From Solirubrobacter ginsenosidimutans (GTDB lineage: Bacteria; Actinomycetota; Thermoleophilia; Solirubrobacterales; Solirubrobacteraceae), in assembly GCF_027587205.1 (NCBI RefSeq), contig NZ_JAPDOD010000078.1, positions 1 to 32,744 of the forward strand: DNA of 32,744 nt, read 5' to 3'. A program made the position numbers and the translations under genes. A model generated the notes under the pieces. The model saw only the letters and a program-made list of their open reading frames with translations, was not told where the DNA came from and did no database searches. This document shows positions 22,388 to 30,215 of the stretch, piece after piece; positions within the stretch are counted from its first letter, which is position 1; every line of letters begins with the position of its first letter.

Positions 22388-25048
22388 TCAGCGCGTGCGC
22401 ACAGCGGGCGCGAGCAGCCCGAGCTCGCGCGCGCGATCGACGGCCTCGGCCCGACCGTGGGCGTCGAGCTTGGCGTAGATGTGCCGCAGGTGCGTGCGGA
22501 TCGTGTTGGTGGACACCGTGAGCTCGGCGGCGATCTCTGACGCCTTGAGGTTGCTCGGCAGATAGCGGACGACGCGCAGCTCCGCCTCACTGAGCTCCTC
22601 GCGCAACGCCGCGGGCGGCGCGCTGCGTCTGCCGGCCAGCAGGTCCAGGATCGTCTGGCGCAAGGTGGCGTGGGCCGTGCGGTGCCGGCGGTGGCGTTCG
22701 AGCACGTCTGGGAGCGGGTGCAGGACGAACGGCAACAGGATTCCCTCGGGTTCGGCCGCGTCCAGCGCCCGCTCCAGTGACAGCTCGGCAGCCTGAGCGT
22801 CCTCGAGCTGCTCGCGCGCGGCCGCGTCCAGCACCTGCGCCTCGACCGTCGCCGGGGTGCGATGGACCGCGGCCGCCGATCGCTCGAGCACGGGAGCGAG
22901 CAGGTCGAGCGCCCGCTCGGGCTCGCGCTCGGCAAGCGCGATGTCAGCCGCGGCGATGCGCATGTCGGCGCTCTCGCGGGCGCACTCGTCGATGTCGTCG
23001 AGCGTCGCGCGTGCCACGCCGAGCCAGCCGAGCCGCGCCTGCGCCTGCGCCTTGCGGGCCCGCGCGGCGACGCCGAACGCGTGCTCGCCCGCCAGCAGCG
23101 CCTCCATGCGTTCGGCGGCGTCGAGCAGGTCCAGCGCCTCGTGCGGCCGTGCCTGCGCGAGACGCAGGAGGCCGCGCGCGAAGTGGACGATCAGCTCGCT
23201 GCCGGGCTCCCCTCCCGGCTGAAGCGTGCGGTCCGCGCGCTCCAGCCACTCCTCGGCCTCGTGCAGACGCCCGAGCCACAACAGGTTGAGCGCGCCTGTC
23301 GCAAGGCCCGTGACGAGCACCGGGTCGTCCCCCCAGCCGTGCGCCTCCGTGATCGCCACCGCTTCCTCCGCCAGCGCCAGGCCCGCCGAGCAGGACTGCC
23401 CGGTCCACGGTCCGGCGATCGCGAGGTGGCCGAGCGGGCTCACCTGCAGCCAGGGCCGCTTTGCGCGGCGGGCCAGCTCGAGAGCCGACTCGAGGTGACG
23501 GCGGGCGTCGTCGGGGCGCGAGGACCACAGCTCTGCGACCCCGAGGTTCAGCAGCGCGGCCGCATTGAGCGCCTCGCTGAGCGCCCGCTCGCTCACGGGC
23601 TGCGCGGCGAGCGCGGCCTCTGCCTCCCGCATCGCCTCGAGCACGGCCTGCAGATCGCCGCGCCAGCGCGCGAGCGCGAGCGTGAGCACGGCTCGCCGCA
23701 GGTCGAAGCGGACGCGTCGCTCACCGGCGACCGTGTCTGCGAGGCGCCCGGCGACCTCGACGTACGCCGCGCTACGGTCGAGCGCACCGTCCAGCAGGCG
23801 CACGAGAGCGAACACGAGCGCCAGCTCCGGGTCGCTCGCGGCGGCGTCGGGCGCAAACGCCGTCAGGAGCTGGCGCACCGTCCCGGTACGGCCGTCGAGC
23901 GTCAGGTCGAGGTGGTGGTCCGCGAGCGCTCGCGCCGCCAGGGGCCAGTCGCGCGCCGCCTGCGCATGCCGGACCGCCTCGACGACGTGGCCCTCGTGCT
24001 CATGCCACTCGGCCGCCGCCCGGTGCAGCGAGTCGACGATCGCCGGCTCGGTTCGGCGCAGCTCCAGCTGGAGCAGGTCGGCGAACAGGTGGTGATAGCG
24101 AAACCACGTGCGGCCAACGTCGAGCGAGGTGACGAACGCGTTGGCGTCCTCGAGCTCGAGCAGGATCCGCTCCGAGCCCGAGCCGCCTGTGAGATGGTCG
24201 GCCAGCGGGCCGCTGACGCGCTCGAGCACCGATGTCCGCAACAGCAGCTCGCGCACCGCGGCGGGCTGGCGTTCGAGCACTTCGGCCAGCAGGTACCCCG
24301 CCACGGTGCGCTCGCTGCCCGAGAACTCGGCCACGAATCGCTCCGGGTCCGGGTGCCGGGCGAGCGAGATCACCGCGAGCCGCAGCCCGGCGACCCAGCC
24401 CTCGGTCCGCTCGTAGAGGCGCGCCACACCGGCCTCCGAGAGCGTGATCTGAGCCTTGTGGAGCAACGCCTTGGTCTCCGCGGCTGAGAAGCGCAGATCG
24501 CTTGCGCGCAGCTCCGTCAGATCACCCGCCAGCCGCAGGCGATGCAGGCCGAGCTGCGGGTCCTCGCGCGTGGACAGCACCACGCGCAGCGCACCCGGAC
24601 GGCGGGCCAGGAACACCTCGAGCCAGCGGAGGGCTTCGGCGGACTCGAGCTCGTGGAGGTCGTCAATGACCAAGACGGCCGGCCGTGCGAGGGATCCGAG
24701 ATCTGCCAGCAGCTGATCGATCATCGCCTCCCCACGGAAGCTCGGCGCCGGATCCACCCGCTCCACCCCGGGGACCGCCGCGGCCAGTGCGCTGATCAGC
24801 GACAGCCAGAACCGCTGCGCATCGTTCTCGCCGCGCTCGACGGACACCCAGCCCACCCGGTCACGCAGCCCGGCGGCCTCGACCCAGGAACGCAGCAGCA
24901 CCGTCTTGCCGCTGCCGGCCGGCGCGCAGACCACGACGACACCACCGGCCGCCGCGTCCCCAAGGCGATCGAACAGCGACGCCCGGGGCACCCAACCGCG
25001 CGCGACCTGGGCGGGTTTGGCCTCGAACTGGCGGTCCTGGACGACCAC
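22388..25048 (-). CDS. MalT-like LuxR-family transcriptional regulator (LAL type)
   Basis: An 886-residue regulator of the large ATP-binding LuxR (MalT/AlkS) class. Domain order: P-loop CAPAGSGKT (41-49) and Walker B AVLVIDDLHEL (124-134) of a STAND ATPase; a helical winged region with TEGWVAGLRLA; the WFRYHHLFADLLQLEL block; a long TPR-like helical sensor region (about 350-800); and a C-terminal LuxR helix-turn-helix (about 819-880) with SEIAAELTVSTNTIRTHLRHIY. These proteins are inducer- and ATP-activated transcription activators. The start is a GTG at 25048 with a weak GGAAAGAG upstream. It lies between two copies of the 36-bp module, downstream of amphi-Trp and upstream of the operon promoter, so it is the prime candidate regulator of both. 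It is the likely switch for the uptake and catabolic genes, by inference from position. Confidence 0.9.
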   Translation of the reverse strand: MVVQDRQFEAKPAQVARGWVPRASLFDRLGDAAAGGVVVVCAPAGSGKTVLLRSWVEAAGLRDRVGWVSVERGENDAQRFWLSLISALAAAVPGVERVDPAPSFRGEAMIDQLLADLGSLARPAVLVIDDLHELESAEALRWLEVFLARRPGALRVVLSTREDPQLGLHRLRLAGDLTELRASDLRFSAAETKALLHKAQITLSEAGVARLYERTEGWVAGLRLAVISLARHPDPERFVAEFSGSERTVAGYLLAEVLERQPAAVRELLLRTSVLERVSGPLADHLTGGSGSERILLELEDANAFVTSLDVGRTWFRYHHLFADLLQLELRRTEPAIVDSLHRAAAEWHEHEGHVVEAVRHAQAARDWPLAARALADHHLDLTLDGRTGTVRQLLTAFAPDAAASDPELALVFALVRLLDGALDRSAAYVEVAGRLADTVAGERRVRFDLRRAVLTLALARWRGDLQAVLEAMREAEAALAAQPVSERALSEALNAAALLNLGVAELWSSRPDDARRHLESALELARRAKRPWLQVSPLGHLAIAGPWTGQSCSAGLALAEEAVAITEAHGWGDDPVLVTGLATGALNLLWLGRLHEAEEWLERADRTLQPGGEPGSELIVHFARGLLRLAQARPHEALDLLDAAERMEALLAGEHAFGVAARARKAQAQARLGWLGVARATLDDIDECARESADMRIAAADIALAEREPERALDLLAPVLERSAAAVHRTPATVEAQVLDAAAREQLEDAQAAELSLERALDAAEPEGILLPFVLHPLPDVLERHRRHRTAHATLRQTILDLLAGRRSAPPAALREELSEAELRVVRYLPSNLKASEIAAELTVSTNTIRTHLRHIYAKLDAHGRAEAVDRARELGLLAPAVRTR

Positions 25049-25071
25049 GTGTGCTGGCTCTTTCCTCTTGT

Positions 25072-25088
25072 CGCGCCCGCGGGGCGCG
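25072..25088. terminator. GC hairpin between the amphi-Trp and regulator genes
   Basis: CGCGCCC and GGGCGCG are exact reverse complements around a GCG loop. No T-run follows on either side, so it may be an attenuating or RNA-stabilising hairpin rather than a full terminator. It lies in the 61-bp gap before the regulator's GTG. Confidence 0.35.
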
Positions 25089-25109
25089 CTTCAACGGTGC
25101 CAGCAGACT

Positions 25110-25382
25110 CTACGGACGCCGGGGCACGGCGTCATCCGCAATATCCCCGCAGGTCTCGGGCACCGACCAGGTGAGCGCCAATTCGAGCTTGACCTCGCGG
25201 CCCTTGGACTCGCTCGCGGACTCGAGCACCAGCTCGCGAGCCACCGGCACGCTCACGCGCTCGCCGGCCACGTGGATCTCCATTGCGCCGCCGACGGTAA
25301 GCGCGTACGCGAGGTCGACCAGGCGCTCGGCTGCGCGGTTGGGCGACAGGCGCTCGCGATCGGAATGCTTGAAGTGGTTCAT
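25110..25382 (-). CDS. Amphi-Trp domain protein
   Basis: A 90-residue small protein. After an N-terminal charged segment, residues 17-40 form an amphipathic helix and strand (AAERLVDLAYALTVGGAMEI), then HVAGERVSVPVARELVLES and a final strand KLELALTWSVP carrying the conserved tryptophan. This is the amphi-Trp domain layout found in small archaeal and actinobacterial proteins of unknown function. AAGGA precedes the ATG by 5 nt. It follows the histidine kinase after a 91-bp gap that holds module B, and may be cotranscribed with the regulator 61 bp downstream. No enzymatic residues are evident. Confidence 0.75.
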   Translation of the reverse strand: MNHFKHSDRERLSPNRAAERLVDLAYALTVGGAMEIHVAGERVSVPVARELVLESASESKGREVKLELALTWSVPETCGDIADDAVPRRP

Positions 25383-25406
25383 CGTGTCCTTCGAGATCCT
25401 CGGGCC

Positions 25407-25442
25407 AGGCAGCGTGCCGACGGAGGCGATGACCGGTCGTCA
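25407..25442 (-). promoter_or_regulatory. Shared 36-bp module, copy B (before the amphi-Trp gene)
   Basis: Read on the minus strand it begins TGACGACCGGTCATC and ends 24 nt before the amphi-Trp ATG, exactly the same distance as copy A to its ATG. It lies between the histidine-kinase stop (25474) and this gene, in non-coding DNA. It includes the palindrome GACCGGTC. The shared sequence and shared spacing together argue for a common promoter architecture. Confidence 0.6.
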
Positions 25443-25473
25443 CGCGTTCCCGATGATTCCCGCCGGAGCGCCG

Positions 25474-28257
25474 CTAAAGAGCGTCGGCAGGGCCTCCCGA
25501 TCTCGGCAGGGTCGCACTCAGCACCGTGCCGCCGCCGGGGCTGCTCTCGACGCTGAGCTGCCCACCGAGGGCGGCGGCGCGGTCGTGAAGCCCTACGAGA
25601 CCGCGGCCGCTCGGATCCGCGCCGCCGATGCCGTCGTCGCGTACTTCGACCCGCAGCATCCCGTCGGCGACCGAGGCGCTCACGGCAGCGGACTCCGCGT
25701 GGGCGTGCTTGACGACGTTCGTGAGCGCTTCAGCCACGATGAAATAGGCGCTCGCCTCGATCTCGGGCGCGAACCGCTCGGCGGGCAGATCGACCTCCAC
25801 GGCGAGGTCGAGCCGTTCCACGACCGCATCGACCGCACCGCGGAGCCCTCCGCGCGTGAGGTCTGCCGGCAGGATGCCGTGGGCGAGCTCGCGCAGCTCT
25901 CGATTGGCCTGTTGCACGTGCCCGAGCGCCTCGGTGACCAGCGCTCGCGCCGCTCCGTGGTCCTGCTTGAGCTCGCGCTGCGCCAGGCCGAGCGTGAGGG
26001 CGCTATGGACGAGCCGCTGCTGCGCACCGTCGTGCAGGTCGCGAACGACGCGGCGACGGGCCGCGTCGGCTTCGGTGAGCAGACGCGCTCGCGAGGCGGT
26101 GAGCTGATTCTGGCTCTCCGCGTTCAAGATCGCCGTCGCGACGAGCTCGGTGAAGTCCGCAATCCCGGACTCGGTGTTCGGCGGAAACTGCGCCTCGCGC
26201 TTCGTCGACGCGGCGATCACCCCCCATGTCACTCCGCGCACGATGATCGGACAGCCGACCGACGACCGGATACCCAGCGCTCGGGCCTCGGACGCGATCG
26301 GCCCGGGCGCGCCCTCGAAGCCGTCGACGCGCGCCGGCCGGCCGGTGTTCGTCACCAGCGCGGCGATGCTCGTCCCCTCGAGCGCAAAGCGTTCACCCAC
26401 CGCGAGTTGGGACTCGGGGCTCCGGCTCCACGCCGCGATCGCCATCACGGTGCCATCCGGTTCGAAGCGCTCCAAGCGCGCGAAGTCGGCGTCGCACAAC
26501 AGTCCCACCTCGCGGGCGACGGCGTCGAAGAGCGCGATCGGGGCGGCGCCCCGCGCCACGAGGGTGGCGACGCGGCGCAGGGCTGCCTGTTCGGACTCGC
26601 TGCGCCTGCGATCGGTGACATCGCGCGCGACGCCGTACATGAGGCCCTGTTCGACGACCGGCCGCGACGTCCACTGCAGCCAGCGCACCGTCCCGTCGCG
26701 GCAGACGTGACGGTTCTCGAATTCCACGAGCTCCTGACCCTCGGCCAGCGCAGCCGCCGCCTCCGCGGTCCGCGCCCGATCCTCAGGGTGGACGAACTCG
26801 ATGACCGGCCGCGACCGCAGTTCCTCCTCCGTGAAGCCGAAGGTACGCGCCCACGAGGGATTCACCCGCTTGAGATAGCCGTCGAAACCCATGATGCACA
26901 GGAGGTCGACGGACGTGGTGAACACGCGCTCGAGCTCGAGCTCGGCCTCCCGTCGCCGCCCCTGCAGCTCCGCGAACGCGGCCACCGTCTCGTTCATGCC
27001 GCCCAGGAGGTGCAACCACGTGCCCTCGAACGCGGTGACGTCGGCTCGATGGTCAAGCTGGTTGCGCGTGATCGCCGCGTTCATACCGCGGATCTCGTCG
27101 GCCAGCCGCTCGGTTGTGATCTGGAGGTCACGAAACGCCTCCGCGACGTCTCCGATCTCATCGCGGCCGACGTACTCCACATCGACCGAGAGATCGCCGC
27201 CGGAGAGCGCCCGCGCGCTCGCGGACACCTCGGCGAGCGGTCGCGTGATCGACCGCCGCAGGACCAGCGCCAACGCAGTGACCAGGCCCAGCACGGCCAG
27301 CGAGACGACGAAGACGCGATTCCGTCGCGCGACCGCAGCGTCGAGGTCCCGCGTGACCGCGCTCTGCAGCTCGCCGCGGGCTTCGCCGGCGATGCGCCGC
27401 AGGTCTGAGATGCGCGCGCTGGAAGCGGCGAGCCACGCCGGCGGCGTGGTCCGGCGGCCGACCCGGTCGGGGGACGCGAGCAGGTCGGCCCGCACGTCGG
27501 AGACGCGGACGGCCGCCGGAGCGAACAGTGAGGCCGCGAGGTCGGTGGCCAGCCGAGTGCTGGCGTTTGCGCGGAAGTCGTCGAGCTTGGCTGCCTCCAG
27601 CGTCGCCCAGCGGGCGGCCGCCCCGGCGGGCCGGTCGCGCCCACGCGGCGTCAGCAGGGCGGCGACGTCCAGGCGTTCTCGCTCTGCCGGCTCGATCGCC
27701 CCCTGAATCGCGACGTACGCGTCCGCGGGGTACCGGACCGAAGCCGTCGGGCGGCGGCGGCCGGAGTCGAGGTCCCGCACAAGGTCCAGCACGTCGCGGA
27801 CGATCGACCCGTAGCTGTCGGCGATCGTTGCCTCGCCGGTCCTCCCGGCCGCGGCCTGCAGCCGCGGCGCCTGCAGTTGCCGTCGGATCGCCGCCACCCG
27901 CCCGGCGGCATCGACATGAACCGAGGCGGAGGCGGCACGCTCAGCGGCCCGGCGCAGTTCGATGTCGGTCTGGCGCTGAGCCGAGCCGACGGCCGCGTCG
28001 GCCGCCGAATTTGGTCCCAGCCGCGCGAGCATGATGGCGGCGCGCTCGTCCGACAGCGCACGGGCGAGGTCCCCGGCCGCAAACGACGCCCGCGTCTCTG
28101 CCTGAAAGTCGCGCAGGTCGTCGGCCGCACGCCACGCACCGACGGCCGCGGTCACCGACGCGGCGGCGAGTACGCCTACGGGCAGCAGCGCCAGAAGCAT
28201 CAGCTTGGTGCCGACGCGCAGTCGCGCGAGCAGCGGGAGATGCTCACCGTCCCGCAC
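25474..28257 (-). CDS. Sensor histidine kinase: NIT-HAMP-PAS-GAF-HisKA_3-HATPase (NarL type)
   Basis: A 927-residue membrane sensor kinase. TM1 is at about 17-38. The outer region (about 50-310) begins with ALSDERAAIMLARLG and later QRQTDIELRRAAE, resembling the nitrate/nitrite-sensing (NIT) four-helix domain. TM2 is at about 314-334 and HAMP at 335-385. PAS spans about 445-550 (DLLCIMGFDGYLKRVNPSW, then VARDVTDRRRSE), GAF 555-715, HisKA_3 about 730-765 with His742 in RDLHDGAQQRL, and HATPase_c 830-920 (EALTNVVKHA, DDGIGG, GRGLVGLHDR). The start is the GTG at 28257: it lies 8 nt after the binding-protein stop, with GAGG overlapping that stop. No response regulator is adjacent. The coupled upstream solute-binding lipoprotein suggests that it supplies the outer signal. 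Confidence 0.9.
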   Translation of the reverse strand: MRDGEHLPLLARLRVGTKLMLLALLPVGVLAAASVTAAVGAWRAADDLRDFQAETRASFAAGDLARALSDERAAIMLARLGPNSAADAAVGSAQRQTDIELRRAAERAASASVHVDAAGRVAAIRRQLQAPRLQAAAGRTGEATIADSYGSIVRDVLDLVRDLDSGRRRPTASVRYPADAYVAIQGAIEPAERERLDVAALLTPRGRDRPAGAAARWATLEAAKLDDFRANASTRLATDLAASLFAPAAVRVSDVRADLLASPDRVGRRTTPPAWLAASSARISDLRRIAGEARGELQSAVTRDLDAAVARRNRVFVVSLAVLGLVTALALVLRRSITRPLAEVSASARALSGGDLSVDVEYVGRDEIGDVAEAFRDLQITTERLADEIRGMNAAITRNQLDHRADVTAFEGTWLHLLGGMNETVAAFAELQGRRREAELELERVFTTSVDLLCIMGFDGYLKRVNPSWARTFGFTEEELRSRPVIEFVHPEDRARTAEAAAALAEGQELVEFENRHVCRDGTVRWLQWTSRPVVEQGLMYGVARDVTDRRRSESEQAALRRVATLVARGAAPIALFDAVAREVGLLCDADFARLERFEPDGTVMAIAAWSRSPESQLAVGERFALEGTSIAALVTNTGRPARVDGFEGAPGPIASEARALGIRSSVGCPIIVRGVTWGVIAASTKREAQFPPNTESGIADFTELVATAILNAESQNQLTASRARLLTEADAARRRVVRDLHDGAQQRLVHSALTLGLAQRELKQDHGAARALVTEALGHVQQANRELRELAHGILPADLTRGGLRGAVDAVVERLDLAVEVDLPAERFAPEIEASAYFIVAEALTNVVKHAHAESAAVSASVADGMLRVEVRDDGIGGADPSGRGLVGLHDRAAALGGQLSVESSPGGGTVLSATLPRSGGPADAL

Positions 28258-28265
28258 CGGCGGCC

Positions 28266-29585
28266 TCACGGCTCGGGCGCGGGATAGCCCTGGTGTGCGT
28301 CCAGGTCCTCGTCGACGCGGTTCGCCGCGGCGTCGAGCGCAGGCTTGACGGGCCGGCCGGCGAAGATCTCCCTGACCGCGGTCCCAAACGCGGCGGTGAT
28401 GGCAGGGTAGGCCGGTGTCTGCGGGCGCGGGCGGGCGATGCCATCCTGGAGCTGCTGCAGAAACAGGTGCTCGGCGCCACCGGGACCGAATGTCTCCGAG
28501 CTCCTGGCAACGCTGACCGTCGCCGGAATCCCCCCGTTGGCGGTCGACATGCGGCGCACCTGCTGCGGTTGCAGTAGGAACTCGAGGAACCGCCAAGCGG
28601 CGTCGCCGTCGGTGGTGTTGGCGGTGATGCCCCATTGCCACGAGCCCATTCCCGTCACCGTGCCCCGCCCGAAGTCCGGCAGCGGCACGATCGCGAGATC
28701 GCCCAGCAACGCCTCGCTGTAGCTGGGATAGAGCCAGTGGCCGACCCACGAGATCGGACTGCGCCGCTTGACGAACGCGGCGTCGTCGCGGTTGGGATCG
28801 ACGAGCCCGTCGCTCACCCAGTGCTGGATGGTCGTCAGCGCCTCGACGGCCTCGCTGCCGTTCATGACGCCATCGGCCTTGCGGTAGTCGTGACGATCGA
28901 CCAGATCGCCGCCGGCCGACCACACCGCGGGCGCGAAGCCATACGCCGCCCACTCCGGCGTCGAGCTGAGGTAATTGAGCTTGAGATCCAGCGGCCGCCG
29001 GTACCCGGCGCGCCGGAGTCGGTGCAGGATGTCGGTGAACTCGGCCGCGCTCCAGGCGTCGCCGGGGTCGGTAGGGAGGCGGGCTCCCACCTTGCGCAGA
29101 ACCGACGGACGGACGTAGAGCCCAAGGCCGGAGTCGAACGTCCCGAGACCCCAGAGGCGCCCCGCGTAGGTCCCCTGCCCGCGAATCGACGGCAGCAAGT
29201 CGCCCAGCAAGCGCTGGGGAACACAGGAGCCGAGCGGCTTGAGCTTGCCCGACCACGCGTAGTTGTAGAGGTACGGACCGTCCAGATCGAGCACGTCGGG
29301 TAGGCTGCCGCTGGCCGCCGCAGCTCGGACCTGCCGGTTGTAGTCTCCCCGCGGCAGCGTGACCAGGCGCACCCGAACCTCCCGCTGGGAGCGATTGAAC
29401 GCCGCCACCTGCTCCTCCAACGTGTCGCGCTCGCTCACCGAGGGATCCCGCGGGTCGGGGGCACCGTGGAACCACACGGTGATGTAGGTCGGGCCGTCGA
29501 TCTTGCCGTCGCACGTGGTGTCAGAGGCGCCGCGCTGCACCCCGCCGCCGGCGTTGCCGCCGCATCCGACCATCCCAGCGACCAA
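28266..29585 (-). CDS. Family-1 extracellular solute-binding lipoprotein without a permease
   Basis: A binding protein of at least 439 residues of the SBP_bac_1 (maltose-type) family. YITVWFHGAPDPRD, SGSLPDVLDLDGPYLYNYAWSGKL, TYAGRLWGLGTFDSGLGLYVRPSVL, and MGSWQWGITANTTDGDAAWRFLEFL match the family's lobe, hinge and linker motifs. The nearest standard start is a TTG at 29585, but this leaves only about 7 residues before the lipobox Cys in GMVGC. In the same frame the ten codons above it read ILARRTLVAA, a perfect signal-peptide start, without any ATG, GTG or TTG before the stop further up. So the true start may be an ATC at 29615 or a mutated codon. No permease or ATPase gene is nearby; the kinase downstream is its only operon partner. 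Confidence 0.85.
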   Translation of the reverse strand: MVAGMVGCGGNAGGGVQRGASDTTCDGKIDGPTYITVWFHGAPDPRDPSVSERDTLEEQVAAFNRSQREVRVRLVTLPRGDYNRQVRAAAASGSLPDVLDLDGPYLYNYAWSGKLKPLGSCVPQRLLGDLLPSIRGQGTYAGRLWGLGTFDSGLGLYVRPSVLRKVGARLPTDPGDAWSAAEFTDILHRLRRAGYRRPLDLKLNYLSSTPEWAAYGFAPAVWSAGGDLVDRHDYRKADGVMNGSEAVEALTTIQHWVSDGLVDPNRDDAAFVKRRSPISWVGHWLYPSYSEALLGDLAIVPLPDFGRGTVTGMGSWQWGITANTTDGDAAWRFLEFLLQPQQVRRMSTANGGIPATVSVARSSETFGPGGAEHLFLQQLQDGIARPRPQTPAYPAITAAFGTAVREIFAGRPVKPALDAAANRVDEDLDAHQGYPAPEP

Positions 29586-29700
29586 GGCGGCGACCAGGGT
29601 TCTCCGGGCGAGGATGACTGACGATCCCGTGAGGCCGATCCTACTCCCGCGCGCCGACCAGCACTAGGTGCCGCGGGAGCGCCGCCGACGTCGCGTGCGA

Positions 29701-29717
29701 TCACGCATCGTGCGTGA
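29701..29717. promoter_or_regulatory. Perfect palindrome TCACGCA-TCG-TGCGTGA, operator candidate
   Basis: Seven-base arms at 29701-29707 and 29711-29717 are exact reverse complements around TCG. The site lies in the 241-bp region between the divergent binding-protein and doxX genes and shares its last 3 bases with module C. It looks like an operator for a dimeric helix-turn-helix protein, type unknown. Confidence 0.5.
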
Positions 29718-29750
29718 CGACCACTCACCCGTTCCGGTGGTGCACTGGCG
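29715..29750 (+). promoter_or_regulatory. Shared 36-bp module, copy C (before doxX)
   Basis: It begins TGACGACCACTCACC on the plus strand, facing doxX and the acyl-CoA synthetase. Twenty-three of 36 bases match copy B and 21 positions are invariant across A, B and C: TGACGACC, then TCA, C, TCCG and a few singles. It ends 76 nt before the doxX ATG, further than in A and B. As in A and B, it is oriented in the direction of the gene it precedes. Confidence 0.5.
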
Positions 29751-29826
29751 CCCATGGCCATTCGGAGTGACGTCGCCTCACGCGGCGGCGAAGCATCCGT
29801 TCCAATTTCTGAAGGAGATATGACTT

Positions 29827-30201
29827 ATGGAGACCGTGCTCTGGATCGTTCAGGGACTGCTGGCAGCGATCTTCATCGCCACCGGCGTGACGAAGCTGAC
29901 CCAACCGCGGGCGAAGCTGGCCGCGGGCCCGATGCGCTGGGCCGCTGACGTCACCGACGCGCAGTTCCGCGCGATCGGCGCGCTCGAAGTGCTCGGCGCC
30001 GTCGGATTGATCCTGCCCGCCGCGCTCGGCGTCGTGCCGATCCTCACGGCATTCGCCGCCCTCGGGCTCGTGCTGACCATGGTCGGTGCGATCGCGATCC
30101 ACCGCCGCTACGGCGAGACGGATCGTCTGGCCGTGCCGATCGTCGTGCTCGCGCTCGCGCTCGTGGTCGTCGTCGAGCGCTTCGGCTCGCACAGCCTCTG
30201 A
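29827..30201 (+). CDS. DoxX family membrane protein
   Basis: A 124-residue protein with four predicted helices and the DoxX pattern: IFIATGVTKLTQPRAKL after helix 1, IGALEVLGAVGLILP in helix 2, and short cytoplasmic loops with YGETDR. DoxX-like proteins are small membrane proteins linked to redox and oxidative-stress functions in several bacteria, with no agreed activity. The start is chosen by AAGGAG at 29812-29817, 9 nt upstream; an ATG at 29820 in another frame is not used. Fourteen bp separate it from the acyl-CoA synthetase, so both are likely cotranscribed. Confidence 0.85.
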   Translation: METVLWIVQGLLAAIFIATGVTKLTQPRAKLAAGPMRWAADVTDAQFRAIGALEVLGAVGLILPAALGVVPILTAFAALGLVLTMVGAIAIHRRYGETDRLAVPIVVLALALVVVVERFGSHSL

Positions 30202-30215
30202 TCGGAGCTCCTCCC

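Noticed and set aside
25041..25053. ACGACCACGTG at the regulator start as a fourth copy of the shared module
   Set aside because: It matches only the core, lies in the first codons of the regulator, and lacks the TCA and TCCG positions.
25051..27408. Plus-strand 785-codon frame opposite the histidine kinase
   Set aside because: Antisense shadow of the kinase, with no domain signal.
29571..29635. GATGACTGACGATC near the binding-protein start as a further module copy
   Set aside because: Only the first eight bases match copy A's inverted repeat; the rest of the module is missing.
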